Part shown: piece after piece, positions 1 to 8,037 of the stretch
Numbering within the stretch: the stretch's first letter is position 1
Layout of the letters: every line of letters begins with the position of its first letter
NCBI RefSeq assembly: GCF_900107175.1
Contig: NZ_FNOZ01000045.1
Location: 1 to 33,277 of the forward strand
Length of the DNA stretch: 33,277 bases
Direction: 5' to 3'
Origin: Modestobacter sp. DSM 44400
GTDB taxonomy: Bacteria > Actinomycetota > Actinomycetes > Mycobacteriales > Geodermatophilaceae
Made by a program: the position numbers and the translations under genes
The notes under the pieces: model-generated
What the model was told of the DNA's origin: nothing
What the model saw: only the letters and a program-made list of their open reading frames with translations
Database searches by the model: none

Positions 1-89
1 CGCCCACCGAGCCAGTCTGCCATCGCACGGCGCCAACGAATTGGCCGTCAAGAGGTGGCGCACACCAACCGTTCCCACATGACGATCCG

Positions 90-716
90 TCACCGGGCCA
101 GCCCGAAACGCTCAGCCAGGCAGGCGGCGACGTCCTCGGCGGTGCGGGTGTGGTTGATGTGCACGACCGGGAGGTCGGCGGCGGCCGCATGCCGCGCCAG
201 ATGGCCGGTGAAGAGGCGGTCGCGTTCAACCAGGTTGGCCAGGGCCCGGTCGGGTTGGCGAGTGCGCAGCCAGAACGCGTCCGCGGACCCTCAACGGGCG
301 AACGCCGCCCGGCGGAAGCCGGGTGTGGGCAGGAGCCAGACCGCGTGCCGCCGGTCGGACAGGTGCGGACGGACCAGCTGCGGGAGGAGCCGGAAGCCCT
401 CGGCGATGACCGGTCCGTCGCCGGCCAGCTGCCGGAGGTCATCGAGCACCAGCTTGAAACCTTCGCCGTGGAACCACGGGAAGTGCTCGTACATCGTCAT
501 GGGGTCGCCTTCGACCCACCGTTGGTCCATGGTCATGCGTCGGAAACGCGCCAGCAGCGGCGCCGCAGCCGGCTCCAACTCATCGCTGTGCACACCGATC
601 GTCGCGTCAGTGCTGTACAGGGGCGCATCGAACCGCTCGGCGAGCAATCGGGCGACCGTTGTCTTCCCGGCGCCGCTGCCACCTCCGATCCACCGCACAT
701 GGGCAAGCGAGCGCAT
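90..716 (-). pseudogene. P-loop kinase-like protein with internal TGA stop
   Basis: A nucleoside or adenylate kinase-like P-loop protein. The Walker A motif GGGSGAGKTT lies at residues 11-20 just after a short first strand, as in small-molecule kinases. The ATG at 716 has an SD-like GGGGAG about 10 bases upstream. The frame is open for 141 codons, then meets TGA at 291-293. Reading on in the same frame gives 67 more sensible codons (a region with FWLRTRQPDRAL, then VVHINHTR and CLAERFGLAR) before a TGA at 90-92. The whole gene would encode about 208 residues, normal for the family. A single CGA-to-TGA change would explain the stop. It may be a recent pseudogene or a base-call error; substrate unknown. 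Confidence 0.7.
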
Positions 717-906
717 GGTGCCAGTCTCTCCCCGGCCCGCAACGGCGGTCCTCGAAGCACTTCATACCGCCGGGGTTTCCACGGCATGAGCACCCAACCC
801 GACGTGGCCGGAGAGCCCGGTCAGGCTCCGGGTCGTCTCACACGGGATCGGCTGCTGGGACGGACAGCTCGGTCCCGGCGACTTCCGCGAAGGGCACCTG
901 CGACGG

Positions 907-1668
907 TTACGCCTTCTGGGCGACGGCGAAGGTGCGCAGGAAGGGGAAGACGGTGCCGTAGGGACGGCCGGGGTAGGCGTGGCGTAAGAGGGCGGCGTAC
1001 TCGGCGCTGAAGGCGTCGGCCTCGTCGTCGTTCAACCTCTGAAGCACGGGCCGCAGGCCGGTGCCACGGACCCACTCCAGGACCGGGTCGTCACCCGGCA
1101 GGACGTGCAGGTACTGCGTCTGCCAGACATCGGCTTGCAGGCCGTTTGCGGTAAGCAGGTCGAGGTAGGTGTCGGGGTCGGCCACTGCCAGAGCGTCGCG
1201 GAGCACGCCCTGCAGCCGACCACGCCAACGGGGTGAGTCGGCGAGGTTGCGCATCAGCTTGTGCGAGGGAGCGTCGAAGTTCGCCGGCACCTGGAAGGCG
1301 ATCCAACCGCCGTCGTTGAGCTGCCCGGCCCAACGGGTGAGGAGCTCGGTGTGCTGCGGCACCCACTGCAAGGCGGCGTTGCTGATCAGAACGTCGACGC
1401 CTAACGCGTCGAGGTCCTCCGCCGCCCCGACCGTGAAGCTCGCGCCCCGGCCGACGGGTGCGCGGGCGATCATCTCGGGCGAGGAGTCCAGGCCCAGGAG
1501 TGTCGCCGCCGGCCAGCGCTGCGCCAGCGTGATGGTGAGTTCACCGGACCCGCAGCCGACGTCGACGACCGCGGCCGGTGACTCCGCGCTGATCTGGGCG
1601 ACCAGGTCGAAGAAGGGCCGGCTCCGGTGGTCGGAGTAGCGGGCGTACTGCAAGGGGTCCCAGCGCAT
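907..1668 (-). CDS. tam: trans-aconitate 2-methyltransferase (Tam)
   Basis: A SAM-dependent methyltransferase that methyl-esterifies trans-aconitate, a spontaneous by-product of cis-aconitate that inhibits aconitase; cytosolic. It starts MRWDPLQYARY, the usual Tam N-terminus, so the ATG at 1668 is preferred over a frame that stays open to 1839. Motif I (VVDVGCGSGELT) is at residues 34-45, the acidic loop LGLDSSPEMI follows, and ISNAALQWVP corresponds to the Tam active-site strand. The length of 253 residues matches E. coli Tam (252). The gene stands alone, 190 bases downstream of the kinase-like gene's start on the same strand. A 9-base direct repeat lies 20-48 bases upstream of the start. 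Confidence 0.88.
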   Translation of the reverse strand: MRWDPLQYARYSDHRSRPFFDLVAQISAESPAAVVDVGCGSGELTITLAQRWPAATLLGLDSSPEMIARAPVGRGASFTVGAAEDLDALGVDVLISNAALQWVPQHTELLTRWAGQLNDGGWIAFQVPANFDAPSHKLMRNLADSPRWRGRLQGVLRDALAVADPDTYLDLLTANGLQADVWQTQYLHVLPGDDPVLEWVRGTGLRPVLQRLNDDEADAFSAEYAALLRHAYPGRPYGTVFPFLRTFAVAQKA

Positions 1669-1687
1669 CAGGATCCGATCTTTCGAG

Positions 1688-1716
1688 GTCGAGACACCTA
1701 GCTTGACGTCGAGACA
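1688..1716. promoter_or_regulatory. 9-bp direct repeat upstream of tam
   Basis: GTCGAGACA occurs at 1688-1696 and again at 1708-1716. The copies are exactly 20 bases apart, about two turns of the helix, so both would face the same side of the DNA. They lie just upstream of the tam ATG. A tandem operator for an unidentified regulator is an inference. Confidence 0.4.
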
Positions 1717-2012
1717 GGCGCTACCCGCGCGATCTGCAGCTCGCCCGCTCGGACTGTCCCCCAGGACGAGCCTTCTGCGGGAACGCCCCGCTCCCCACCC
1801 GACGCCTGTGACTTCGACCGTAGGCGGCGCGGTTCTCACAGCGCCATGTGGCCGGGTCAGCGAACTGGGCTGGCCGTGGTGATCACGTCTGATAGACGAT
1901 CGCTACCGGCACCTACCGTCAGACGGTCCGCCGAGCTGCGTAGCGCCACTAGCCGGGCGGGCTGCTGCCCAACGGTGGCGCGGTAGGCGAGACGCACGCA
2001 GTAGGTCGTGGG
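1717..2012. other. Intergenic region upstream of tam
   Basis: No credible gene was seen between the tam upstream repeats and the cupin stop codon. One short inverted repeat, ACCGTC-A-GACGGT, lies at 1915-1927. It could be an operator or a weak hairpin; it has no T-tract. Confidence 0.4.
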
Positions 2013-2354
2013 CTACCTCCGCCTCACGACGGCGAGGAAGGTGCAGCCGTCTGGCGAGCTGGGCTGATGCGACGACCCGGGCCGGTTGTGGATGAACGTT
2101 CCCCGCCCAGACGCCTGGTTCTGGTCGACGAACGTCCCTGACAGGACGTAGAGGTACTCGTCGTGCTCGTGCTCATCCAGGTAGGAGAGCTGGTAGCCGG
2201 CGTCGTACTGAAGGAGCACTATTCGCGTGCCCGACTCGCGGTCGTTCACAAGAGTCATTCGCCGGTATCCCGGCTCGACCTCCGTCCACTGCGCCGTCGC
2301 GGTGTCGACGTAAGTCACGAGCGCCTCAAGCATGGAACGCTCTGCTTCGGTCAC
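2013..2354 (-). CDS. Cupin-domain protein, ChrR-like
   Basis: A single-domain cupin of 113 residues. Cupin motif 1 is visible as HEHDEYLYVLSG, with the HxH pair and following Glu that normally bind a metal. Motif 2 contains PGSSHQPSS with the last metal-binding His. The short acidic context resembles the C-terminal cupin of ChrR-type anti-sigma factors (Cupin_7), but no zinc-binding anti-sigma N-terminus is present, so a free-standing metal-binding cupin is the safer call. The start is GTG at 2354; an internal ATG at 2333 is possible because neither has a strong SD. A 10-base palindrome lies just upstream. Confidence 0.75.
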   Translation of the reverse strand: MTEAERSMLEALVTYVDTATAQWTEVEPGYRRMTLVNDRESGTRIVLLQYDAGYQLSYLDEHEHDEYLYVLSGTFVDQNQASGRGTFIHNRPGSSHQPSSPDGCTFLAVVRRR

Positions 2355-2368
2355 GACTCAGCGATCTT

Positions 2369-2378
2369 GTTCATGAAC
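2369..2378. promoter_or_regulatory. Palindrome upstream of the cupin gene
   Basis: A perfect 10-base palindrome, GTTCATGAAC, lies 15 bases upstream of the cupin GTG, with short CTCAG and CTGAG arms outside it. The position fits an operator near the transcription start; the regulator is unknown. Confidence 0.35.
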
Positions 2379-2434
2379 TGAGGGTAGTGCTGTCCCCCTC
2401 GCCCGGGAGGCGCCGTGTCGGAAGACGAACTCCG

Positions 2435-2950
2435 TCATCCGGACACGTCGTCCAGGTCGGCGAGGCGGATCGTCGCGTTGTCGCGGTAGCCGCGACGGTC
2501 GTAGAAGTCGAGTGCGGGGTGGTTGTCCACGTGGATGCCTGCGACGAGCTGCCGCACGCTGTGCAGGCTGGCCCACTCGCGGGCAGCGCGCTCCAGCCGG
2601 CGGCCCACTCCCTGACCCCGCTCGTAAGCGGCGACCACCAGGTGCAGGTGTCCGGTGGGTACCGGCAGCAGGATCTGGTGGGCGGGCGGTGGCGGGTCGG
2701 CCGACACCTCGGCCAGTCCGATGACCCGCTGCTCGACGACGGCCACGAGCAGGGCTCGCCCGCCGTGGTCCGCGGCCAGCTCGGCGTCGAAGTGGCTGTG
2801 TACCGCGGCGCGGTCGGGGACCCGGTAGACCGACGGGTCCAGGGCCGCGTGCACCCGGCCGTTCTCCAGGCGCAGCTCGACCAGCTCCTCGAGGTCGCCG
2901 TACCGGGCGGGCCGGACGGTGACGGTCGTTTCCTGCCGGTCCGCCCCCAC
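2435..2950 (-). CDS. GNAT family N-acetyltransferase
   Basis: A GNAT-fold acetyltransferase of 171 residues that would move an acetyl group from acetyl-CoA to an unknown amine. The N-terminal VTVRPARYGDLEELVELR is the usual first strand and helix. The acetyl-CoA loop reads RGQGVGRRLERAA (the Q/RxxGxG/A signature), and HVDNHPALDFYDRRGY is the typical motif B region with Asn and the Tyr of the FYxRxGY segment. The start is a GTG at 2950; a slightly later start is possible. It is divergently arranged with the MOSC gene across 39 bases, so the two promoters must share that gap. Confidence 0.85.
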   Translation of the reverse strand: MGADRQETTVTVRPARYGDLEELVELRLENGRVHAALDPSVYRVPDRAAVHSHFDAELAADHGGRALLVAVVEQRVIGLAEVSADPPPPAHQILLPVPTGHLHLVVAAYERGQGVGRRLERAAREWASLHSVRQLVAGIHVDNHPALDFYDRRGYRDNATIRLADLDDVSG

Positions 2951-2989
2951 GAGCCCATCCTGCCCGGTCGCGTCCCGGACACTGGACTG

Positions 2990-3808
2990 ATGAGTGCTGT
3001 CGTCGCGGTGCTGCGCTACCCGCTCAAGAGCGCACAGGGCGAGCAGCTCGTTGCGGTGCAGGTCGACCGGGAGGGGCTGCGGTCAGACCGGACCTGGGCC
3101 TGCATCGACGTCGTCGACGGCACGGTCGGCAGCGCCAAGCACCCGGGGCGCTGGGGGCGGCTGTTGCAGGTCGTCGCCACCGTCGACCCGAAGGGCGGCG
3201 GCGAGGTCATGGTCGGCGTGGACGGGCGGCGGGCGGTCGCCGGCAGTCGGCAGGCCGACGAGCTGCTCACCGAGCACCTGCAGCGGCCGGTGCGGCTGAC
3301 GCAGGACGTGCCGGACCGGGCCCGGCTGCACCGGCAGCTGCCCGACGATCCGGGGCTGGTGCAGCAGTGGATGGACGACGCGGCCGCGGGACAGGAGATG
3401 GTCACCGAGTTGTCCGGCGCCCGGCCGGGCGGCCGGTTCGTGGACTTCGGGGCGGTGCACCTGGTCACCACCGGCGCCCTGGCCCGGCTCGCCCGGCAGG
3501 TCGGCCGCAGCACCGTGGACGCCGCGCGCTTCCGCCCCAACCTCTGCCTGGACGCACCGCGCGACCCGGCACCGGGCCAGGAGCTGCGGATCGGTGACGT
3601 CGTGCTGCGGGTGGTGCTGCCCACGCCACGCTGCATCGTCCCCGCGCTGCACCCCGACCCCGCAACGCCGCTGGACCGGCACCTGCTGACCACCTTGGCT
3701 CGAAACCACCAGACGGCCGTGGGCGACTTCGGGCGCGCAGCCTGCTTCGGGGTCTATGCCGAGGTCATCCAGCCCGGCCGAATCGACGTCGGCCAAGTTG
3801 TCCGATAG
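2990..3808 (+). CDS. MOSC domain-containing protein
   Basis: A MOSC-domain protein of 272 residues with an N-terminal beta-barrel part (MSAVVAVLRYPLKSAQGEQL, a MOSC_N-like start) and a C-terminal MOSC domain. The conserved cysteine is visible in LPTPRCIVPALH, and the ending FGVYAEVIQPGRI is typical. MOSC proteins are molybdenum-cofactor sulfurase relatives or mARC-like oxidoreductases that bind sulfur or Moco; the substrate here is unknown. The ATG at 2990 begins directly with the MOSC_N strand, although the frame is open from 2387. It is divergent from the GNAT gene and is the last gene before the transposon. Confidence 0.82.
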   Translation: MSAVVAVLRYPLKSAQGEQLVAVQVDREGLRSDRTWACIDVVDGTVGSAKHPGRWGRLLQVVATVDPKGGGEVMVGVDGRRAVAGSRQADELLTEHLQRPVRLTQDVPDRARLHRQLPDDPGLVQQWMDDAAAGQEMVTELSGARPGGRFVDFGAVHLVTTGALARLARQVGRSTVDAARFRPNLCLDAPRDPAPGQELRIGDVVLRVVLPTPRCIVPALHPDPATPLDRHLLTTLARNHQTAVGDFGRAACFGVYAEVIQPGRIDVGQVVR

Positions 3809-3869
3809 CCGACCGGCCAGCGACACAAGATCACCAGAACGTCGCCAAGGAGAAGCGCGAGGACCGGTC

Positions 3870-3915
3870 GTCCCAATAGACCCGTCCGAATTGTTGTCCC
3901 ACAAGGGTGCCTTGT
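3870..3915. repeat. Left-end repeats and resolvase palindrome
   Basis: GTCCCA occurs at 3870-3875 and 3896-3901, 26 bases apart, and could be part of transposase-binding repeats. An inverted repeat ACAAGG-GTG-CCTTGT fills 3901-3915, ending 16 bases before the resolvase GTG. Resolvases usually bind a palindromic res site next to their own gene, so this is a candidate res site and operator. Confidence 0.45.
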
Positions 3916-3931
3916 ACGGCACACTCACCCC

Positions 3932-4555
3932 GTGACCGGACTCAAGATCGGGTACGCCCGGGTATCGACAGTCGGGCAGGACCTCACCGCTCAACGGGAC
4001 GGCCTGGCCGCACTCGGCGTCGACGCCGAGCGGATCTACGTCGACCACGGCCTGACCGGGACTACCCGAGTCCGGCCGGGCCTGCGCGAGGCTCTGGCCG
4101 CCTGTCGCGCCGGCGACACGCTCGTGGTCACCAAGCTCGACCGTCTCGCCCGATCACTGCCGGACGCCCGCGACATCGTCGAGGAGCTCACCACCCGCGG
4201 CGTGCGGCTGCAGCTCGGCGGCTCGGTACACGACCCGACCGACCCGGTCGGGCGGCTGCTGTTCAACGTGCTAGCGATGGTCGCCGAGTTCGAGGCCGAC
4301 CTGATCCGCGCTCGAACCCGTGAGGGCATGGCCGTGGCCCGCGCCGCCGGCAAGCTCCGCGGGCGCAAACCCAAGCTCACCCCCGGCCGCGAGGCGCTGC
4401 TGGTGGACCTCTACCGCACCGGGCAGAAGAACCCGTCGGACCTCGCGGAGTTGTTCGGCGTCGGGCGCTCCACCGTCTACCGAGCCCTCCAGCGCGCTGG
4501 CGCCGGCGTGCCAACCGCGGCCGGCGCCGCGGTTGCCTCCACCGCGGCCGAGTGA
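3932..4555 (+). CDS. Serine recombinase (resolvase, TniR-like)
   Basis: A small serine recombinase of 207 residues. The catalytic serine is S12 in GYARVST. The family segments DHGLTGTTRVRPGL, VVTKLDRLARS, PVGRLLFNVLAMVAEFEADLIRART and GRKPKLTP follow in the usual order, and a C-terminal HTH (DLAELFGVGRSTVYRALQRA) ends the domain. It resolves cointegrates or inverts DNA at res. The start is GTG at 3932. It lies 13 bases before the transposase gene, with which it is probably co-transcribed, as tniR is linked with tni genes in Tn5053-type elements. Confidence 0.92.
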   Translation: MTGLKIGYARVSTVGQDLTAQRDGLAALGVDAERIYVDHGLTGTTRVRPGLREALAACRAGDTLVVTKLDRLARSLPDARDIVEELTTRGVRLQLGGSVHDPTDPVGRLLFNVLAMVAEFEADLIRARTREGMAVARAAGKLRGRKPKLTPGREALLVDLYRTGQKNPSDLAELFGVGRSTVYRALQRAGAGVPTAAGAAVASTAAE

Positions 4556-4568
4556 CCGGCTTCCGGTG

Positions 4569-6050
4569 ATGGTGTCGACCCTCGCCGGGCTCGAGCAGGA
4601 GCAGCGGGCTCTTGCGGATCGACGGTGGCAGGTCCTGCGGCCGCACGTCGATGACGGGGTGCCGCTCACGCGGGCCGCCCGCGACGCGCATGTCCCGCTG
4701 CGCACCGCGCAGCGCTGGCTGGTCCGCTACCGCACTGGCGGCCTGGCCGCATTGGCCCGACCAAGCAGGTCCGACCGTGGCGTGCGGCGAATGCCGGCCG
4801 AGCTGGTACGCCTGGTCGAGGGCCTGGCGCTGCGTCGCCCCCGCCCCTCGGTGGCGACCGTGGCGCGGCAGGCAGCGCTGGCCGCGGCGGAGCACGGATG
4901 GCCCGTGCCGTCCTACAGCACCGTGCATGCGATCGTCGCCGGCCTGAACCCGCAGCTGGTGACGCTGGCGCATGACGGGCCGACAGCGCTGCGCGACCGC
5001 TACGAGCTGGTGTATCGGCGGCAATCCGACCGGCCGAACGCGATGTGGCAGGCCGACCACACCGAGCTGGACGTGCTGGTGCTGGACGCCGACGGGACGC
5101 CCGCCCGGCCGTGGCTCTCGGTCGTGCTCGACGACTGCTCCCGGGCCGTCGCCGGCTACAGCCTGTTCCTGGGGGCGCCCTCGACGCTGAACCTGTCGCT
5201 GGCGCTGCGCCAGGCCATCTGGCGCAAGACCGACCCGGCGTGGGCGGTGCACGGCCTGCCCGACCTGCTCTACGCCGACCACGGCAGCGACTTCACCAGC
5301 GACCACGTGGCTGCGGTCGCCGCCGACCTGCACATCGATCTGGTGCACTCCGCCGTCGCGCGCCCACAGGGGCGAGGCAAGATCGAGCGGTTCTTCGGCA
5401 CCGTCACCACCGAGCTGCTGCCCCAGCTGCCCGGGCAGCTCGTCCGCGGCCGCCCGGTGTCCCCGGCCCGGCTTACGCTGCCCGAGGCGGACGCCGCACT
5501 CGGCAGGTGGATCACCGGCACCTACCACCAGCGCGTCCACAGCGAGACCGGCCAGGCGCCGCAGCAGGCGTGGCTCGCCGACGGCTGGCTGCCCCGCACC
5601 CCGGACAGCCTCGAGCAGCTGGACCTGCTGCTCGTCCAGGTTGCCAAGCCGCGGGTCGTGCATCGCGACGGCATCCGCTTCCAGGGCCTGCGCTACCTGG
5701 ACCCGACCCTGGCCGCCTACGTCGGCGAGCCAGTCACCATCCGGTACGACCCGCGCGACCTCGGCGAAATCCGGGTCTTCCACCGCGGCCGCTTCCTGTG
5801 TCGGGCGATCAGCCGTGAGCACGCTGGCCAGGCACTGACGCTCAAGGACATCCAGACCGCCCGCAGCGCCCACCGTCGGGCCCTTCGAACCCAGCTCGAC
5901 GACCGGCGCGCCGCGGTCCGCGAGTACCTGCCACCGCGCCCGGCTGAGCCGGCAGCCGCCACCACCGCGCAGCGGCAGACCGAGCCGGCGCAGCAGCAGT
6001 CCTCCCGGACCCGGTCGAGGCTGCACACCTACCTGGAGGACAAGACGTGA
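4569..6050 (+). CDS. tniA: DDE transposase TniA (Mu/TnsB-like)
   Basis: The transposase that cuts and joins transposon ends. An N-terminal HTH (LTRAARDAHVPLRTAQRWL) is at residues 33-51. The retroviral-integrase-like core has D163 in WQADHTELD, D237 in YADHGSDF and E273 in GRGKIERFFG, with 35 residues between the last two, giving a complete DD(35)E triad. A Mu-type C-terminal barrel follows (RFQGLRYLDPTLAAYVGEPV, then VTIRYDPRDLGEIRVF). At 493 residues it is a normal length and appears intact. The ATG at 4569 comes 13 bases after the resolvase stop. The final codons overlap the tniB start as GTGA. Confidence 0.92.
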   Translation: MVSTLAGLEQEQRALADRRWQVLRPHVDDGVPLTRAARDAHVPLRTAQRWLVRYRTGGLAALARPSRSDRGVRRMPAELVRLVEGLALRRPRPSVATVARQAALAAAEHGWPVPSYSTVHAIVAGLNPQLVTLAHDGPTALRDRYELVYRRQSDRPNAMWQADHTELDVLVLDADGTPARPWLSVVLDDCSRAVAGYSLFLGAPSTLNLSLALRQAIWRKTDPAWAVHGLPDLLYADHGSDFTSDHVAAVAADLHIDLVHSAVARPQGRGKIERFFGTVTTELLPQLPGQLVRGRPVSPARLTLPEADAALGRWITGTYHQRVHSETGQAPQQAWLADGWLPRTPDSLEQLDLLLVQVAKPRVVHRDGIRFQGLRYLDPTLAAYVGEPVTIRYDPRDLGEIRVFHRGRFLCRAISREHAGQALTLKDIQTARSAHRRALRTQLDDRRAAVREYLPPRPAEPAAATTAQRQTEPAQQQSSRTRSRLHTYLEDKT

Positions 6051-6872
6051 CGACACTGACCAGGCGCCGCACCGGGCCGTTCATCGCCACCAAGGAGTAC
6101 CGGCGCTTCGTCGAGTTCGCCGACGCCGTCCGCCGGGAGAGCTACATCGGCCTGTGCTTCGGCCCCGCCGGCGTCGGCAAGACCCTGTCCGCCCGCCGCT
6201 ACACCCACTGGGACAGCGCGGAGCCGCTGCTCGAGCAGTGGGGGCCGCGCTCGGACAGCGATGCGAACATCTACGCCTCGTTGGCCCGTTCCCGCACCGT
6301 CTTCTACAACCCGACCACGACCAGCACGCTGCGGCAGGTCGACAAGGACCTCGACCTGCTGTTCAGCCGCGTTGACATCTGCATCGACCAACACGTCCCC
6401 CGCGAACAGACGCACTCCTCCGGCGGCCCGCCGCGCTACGTCGACCTGCTCGTCGTCGACGAGGCCGACCGGCTCTCCGCACCCCTGCCTGGAACACCTG
6501 CGCGACCGCTTCGACCGCCGACCCGTTGGGCTCCTGCTGATAGGCATGCCCGGCATCGACAAGCGGCTGTCGCGCTACCCCCAGCTCTACAGCCGCATCG
6601 GCTTCGCCCACCAGTATCGCCCGCTCGGCGACGACGAACTCGCGTTCGTCCTGAGCCGCCACTGGCGCAAGCTGGGGCTGACCCTGGACCTCACCGATTT
6701 CACCGACGCCCAAGCCGTCGCCACCGTCGGCCGGATCACCCGCGGCAACTTCCGCCTCGTCCACCGCCTGTTCGTTCAGATCGAACGCGTCCTGAAGATC
6801 AACGACCTCACCGTCATCACCAGCGACGTCATCGATGCCGCCCGCAGCACCCTCGTCATCGGCGACACCTGA
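6047..6872 (+). pseudogene. tniB: TniB/TnsC-like ATPase, frameshifted
   Basis: An AAA+ ATPase that activates the transposase and helps choose target DNA. Walker A (GPAGVGKT) and Walker B (VVDEADRL) are visible in the first frame, starting at the GTG at 6047. Near 6480-6487, in a run of four C, the frame is lost. The expected continuation (CLEHLRDRFDRRPVGLLLIG, then sensor and C-terminal parts ending RSTLVIGDT) is in another frame and stops at 6872. Removing one base restores one reading frame of about 274 residues, the family size. Either a one-base insertion has killed the gene or this is a homopolymer error. Confidence 0.85.
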
Positions 6873-6887
6873 GCTACGGAGGCCTCC

Positions 6888-7335
6888 ATGACCGTCCCGG
6901 CAGCGCCAGCAGACGGCGCCGACAAGGCGCAGCTGCTCGACGTCGCGTACCACCACGAGCCGTACTGGCGCCCCGGCCAAAGTGACTGGATCAAGAGCCT
7001 GCTGCTGTTCTTCGACGGCGTCGCTGTGCTGGTCCCGGACTACATGCGCGACCGACCGCTGTTCACCGACCCGACCCTGGCTCAGCCCCTCGCCGACCAA
7101 GGCTTGCTGCACCGGCTCAGCCCCGAGACGCTCGTCGATCAGCAGACCGCCGAGGCGCTCACCGAGCTCCTGGACGACCTGCTGCGCGCAGACGCGTTCG
7201 ACGGCCTCAACCGGGACACCGCCTTCGCCGAGATCTCCCACTCGCGCCTCGGCGGCACCGCAGACGCCGGCCTGACCGAGGTTGTCCTCGAACAACTGCG
7301 CGAGCGGGGCCTCGCTCGGCCCACGGTCGACGGTG
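6888..7335 (+). pseudogene. Hypothetical protein, truncated N-terminal part
   Basis: The first 149 or so residues of an unrecognised protein. It starts at an ATG with a strong SD (GGAGG, 5 bases upstream), 15 bases after tniB, so it was probably in the tni operon. Segments such as YHHEPYWRPGQSDWIKSLLLFFDG look like a structured soluble protein. After about 7335 the natural sequence ends and membrane-protein sequence in another frame takes over, so the 3' part was lost, most likely by a deletion. The 243-codon open frame that continues is made of out-of-frame sequence. Function unknown. Confidence 0.6.
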
Positions 7336-7336
7336 T

Positions 7337-7712
7337 CTCAGCCGCTGCTCACCGCTCAGCAGTTCTCGGTCGGGCTGCTCGCCCTGGTCGTGGCGATCGG
7401 GCTGCTCGCCGGTCTGACCCCGTACGGCGTCGCGACCGCCGTTGTCCTGGCCCGGCGCACCGCGACCACCCCGGCTGCCGGCGCCGCACCCGGTATGCGC
7501 ACCGCCGCGTGGTTCACGCCTCGGCGCGGCCGTTTCCCTGCTCGCCGCCGGCGTGGTCGCGGCGCTGGCCGGACAGGTCCTGGTCAACGTGCGCCTGGCC
7601 CGCTATCTGCCGCTGCTGACGCTGCTCATGGGGCTGCAGATGCTGGGTCTTCGCCGTGCCCGCCGCCGAGCGGCGGCTGCCCGCAGCGTCGAGCGACCGG
7701 CGCGGCCACTGA
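7337..7712 (+). pseudogene. CcdA/DsbD-like membrane protein fragment
   Basis: A remnant of a multi-span membrane protein. One frame gives QQFSVGLLALVVAIGLLAGL and GVATAVVLARRT up to AAWFT. After a one-base shift near 7517 the next frame gives LGAAVSLLAAGVVAALAGQV and RYLPLLTLLMGLQMLGL. These hydrophobic segments resemble the CcdA/DsbD transmembrane family that moves reducing power across the membrane, but the match is by eye. There is no start codon of its own; it is fused to the truncated gene at 6888. Thiol-disulfide relatives lie nearby (fragments at 9094 and 9425), so a redox cluster may once have stood here. Confidence 0.45.
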
Positions 7713-8037
7713 GGGCCTTCCTTGCTTACCGGGCCATAGTGCCAAGATGGCGGGATGACCGGCCCGGACGGCCGTCACCGCCTGATGGCCCGGCCGTGGG
7801 GTTGCTCGTCACCGGAGCCACCCCGCACCCCAGGCCGCGACTGCCTTGATCGAGCGATTCCCGACCGTAGCCGGCGCGGTCACGGCCGCTGCTGCCTACG
7901 GTGCGGATGTCGGTCATGGCGCAACCTCAAGTGCCCGCCACGGCTGCCGGCGGGCTGGCGCCGTCCTCGTTGCCGGCTGGCTCCTGCGGTCCGGTGAGCT
8001 GGGTGTCGGTGTACGCATCCGCTCGGGCTGCTGGTGG
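7713..8037. other. Region without a recognisable gene
   Basis: Open frames cross this stretch, but none shows a family motif, a convincing ribosome site or protein-like composition. It lies between the CcdA-like fragment and the convergent lipoprotein gene and is probably part of the deletion scar. No terminator-like hairpin was seen. Confidence 0.4.

Larger units (their letters stand above)
3870..7335 (+). mobile_element. Tn5053/Tn402-like transposon remnant
   Basis: A resolvase, a DDE transposase and a TnsC-type ATPase lie in a row on one strand (3932-6872), the core set of Tn5053/Tn402-type elements. A TniQ gene was not found. The left border is probably within 3860-3915, where GTCCCA-containing repeats lie. 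The right border is not visible: the gene after tniB breaks off at about 7335 into unrelated sequence, and no inverted copy of the left sequence was seen, so the right end seems deleted. The tniB frameshift suggests the element can no longer move by itself. Confidence 0.6.

Noticed and set aside
2387-2989. Longer MOSC ORF start at 2387
   Set aside because: This stretch is antisense to the GNAT gene, and the MOSC N-terminal strand begins at the ATG at 2990.
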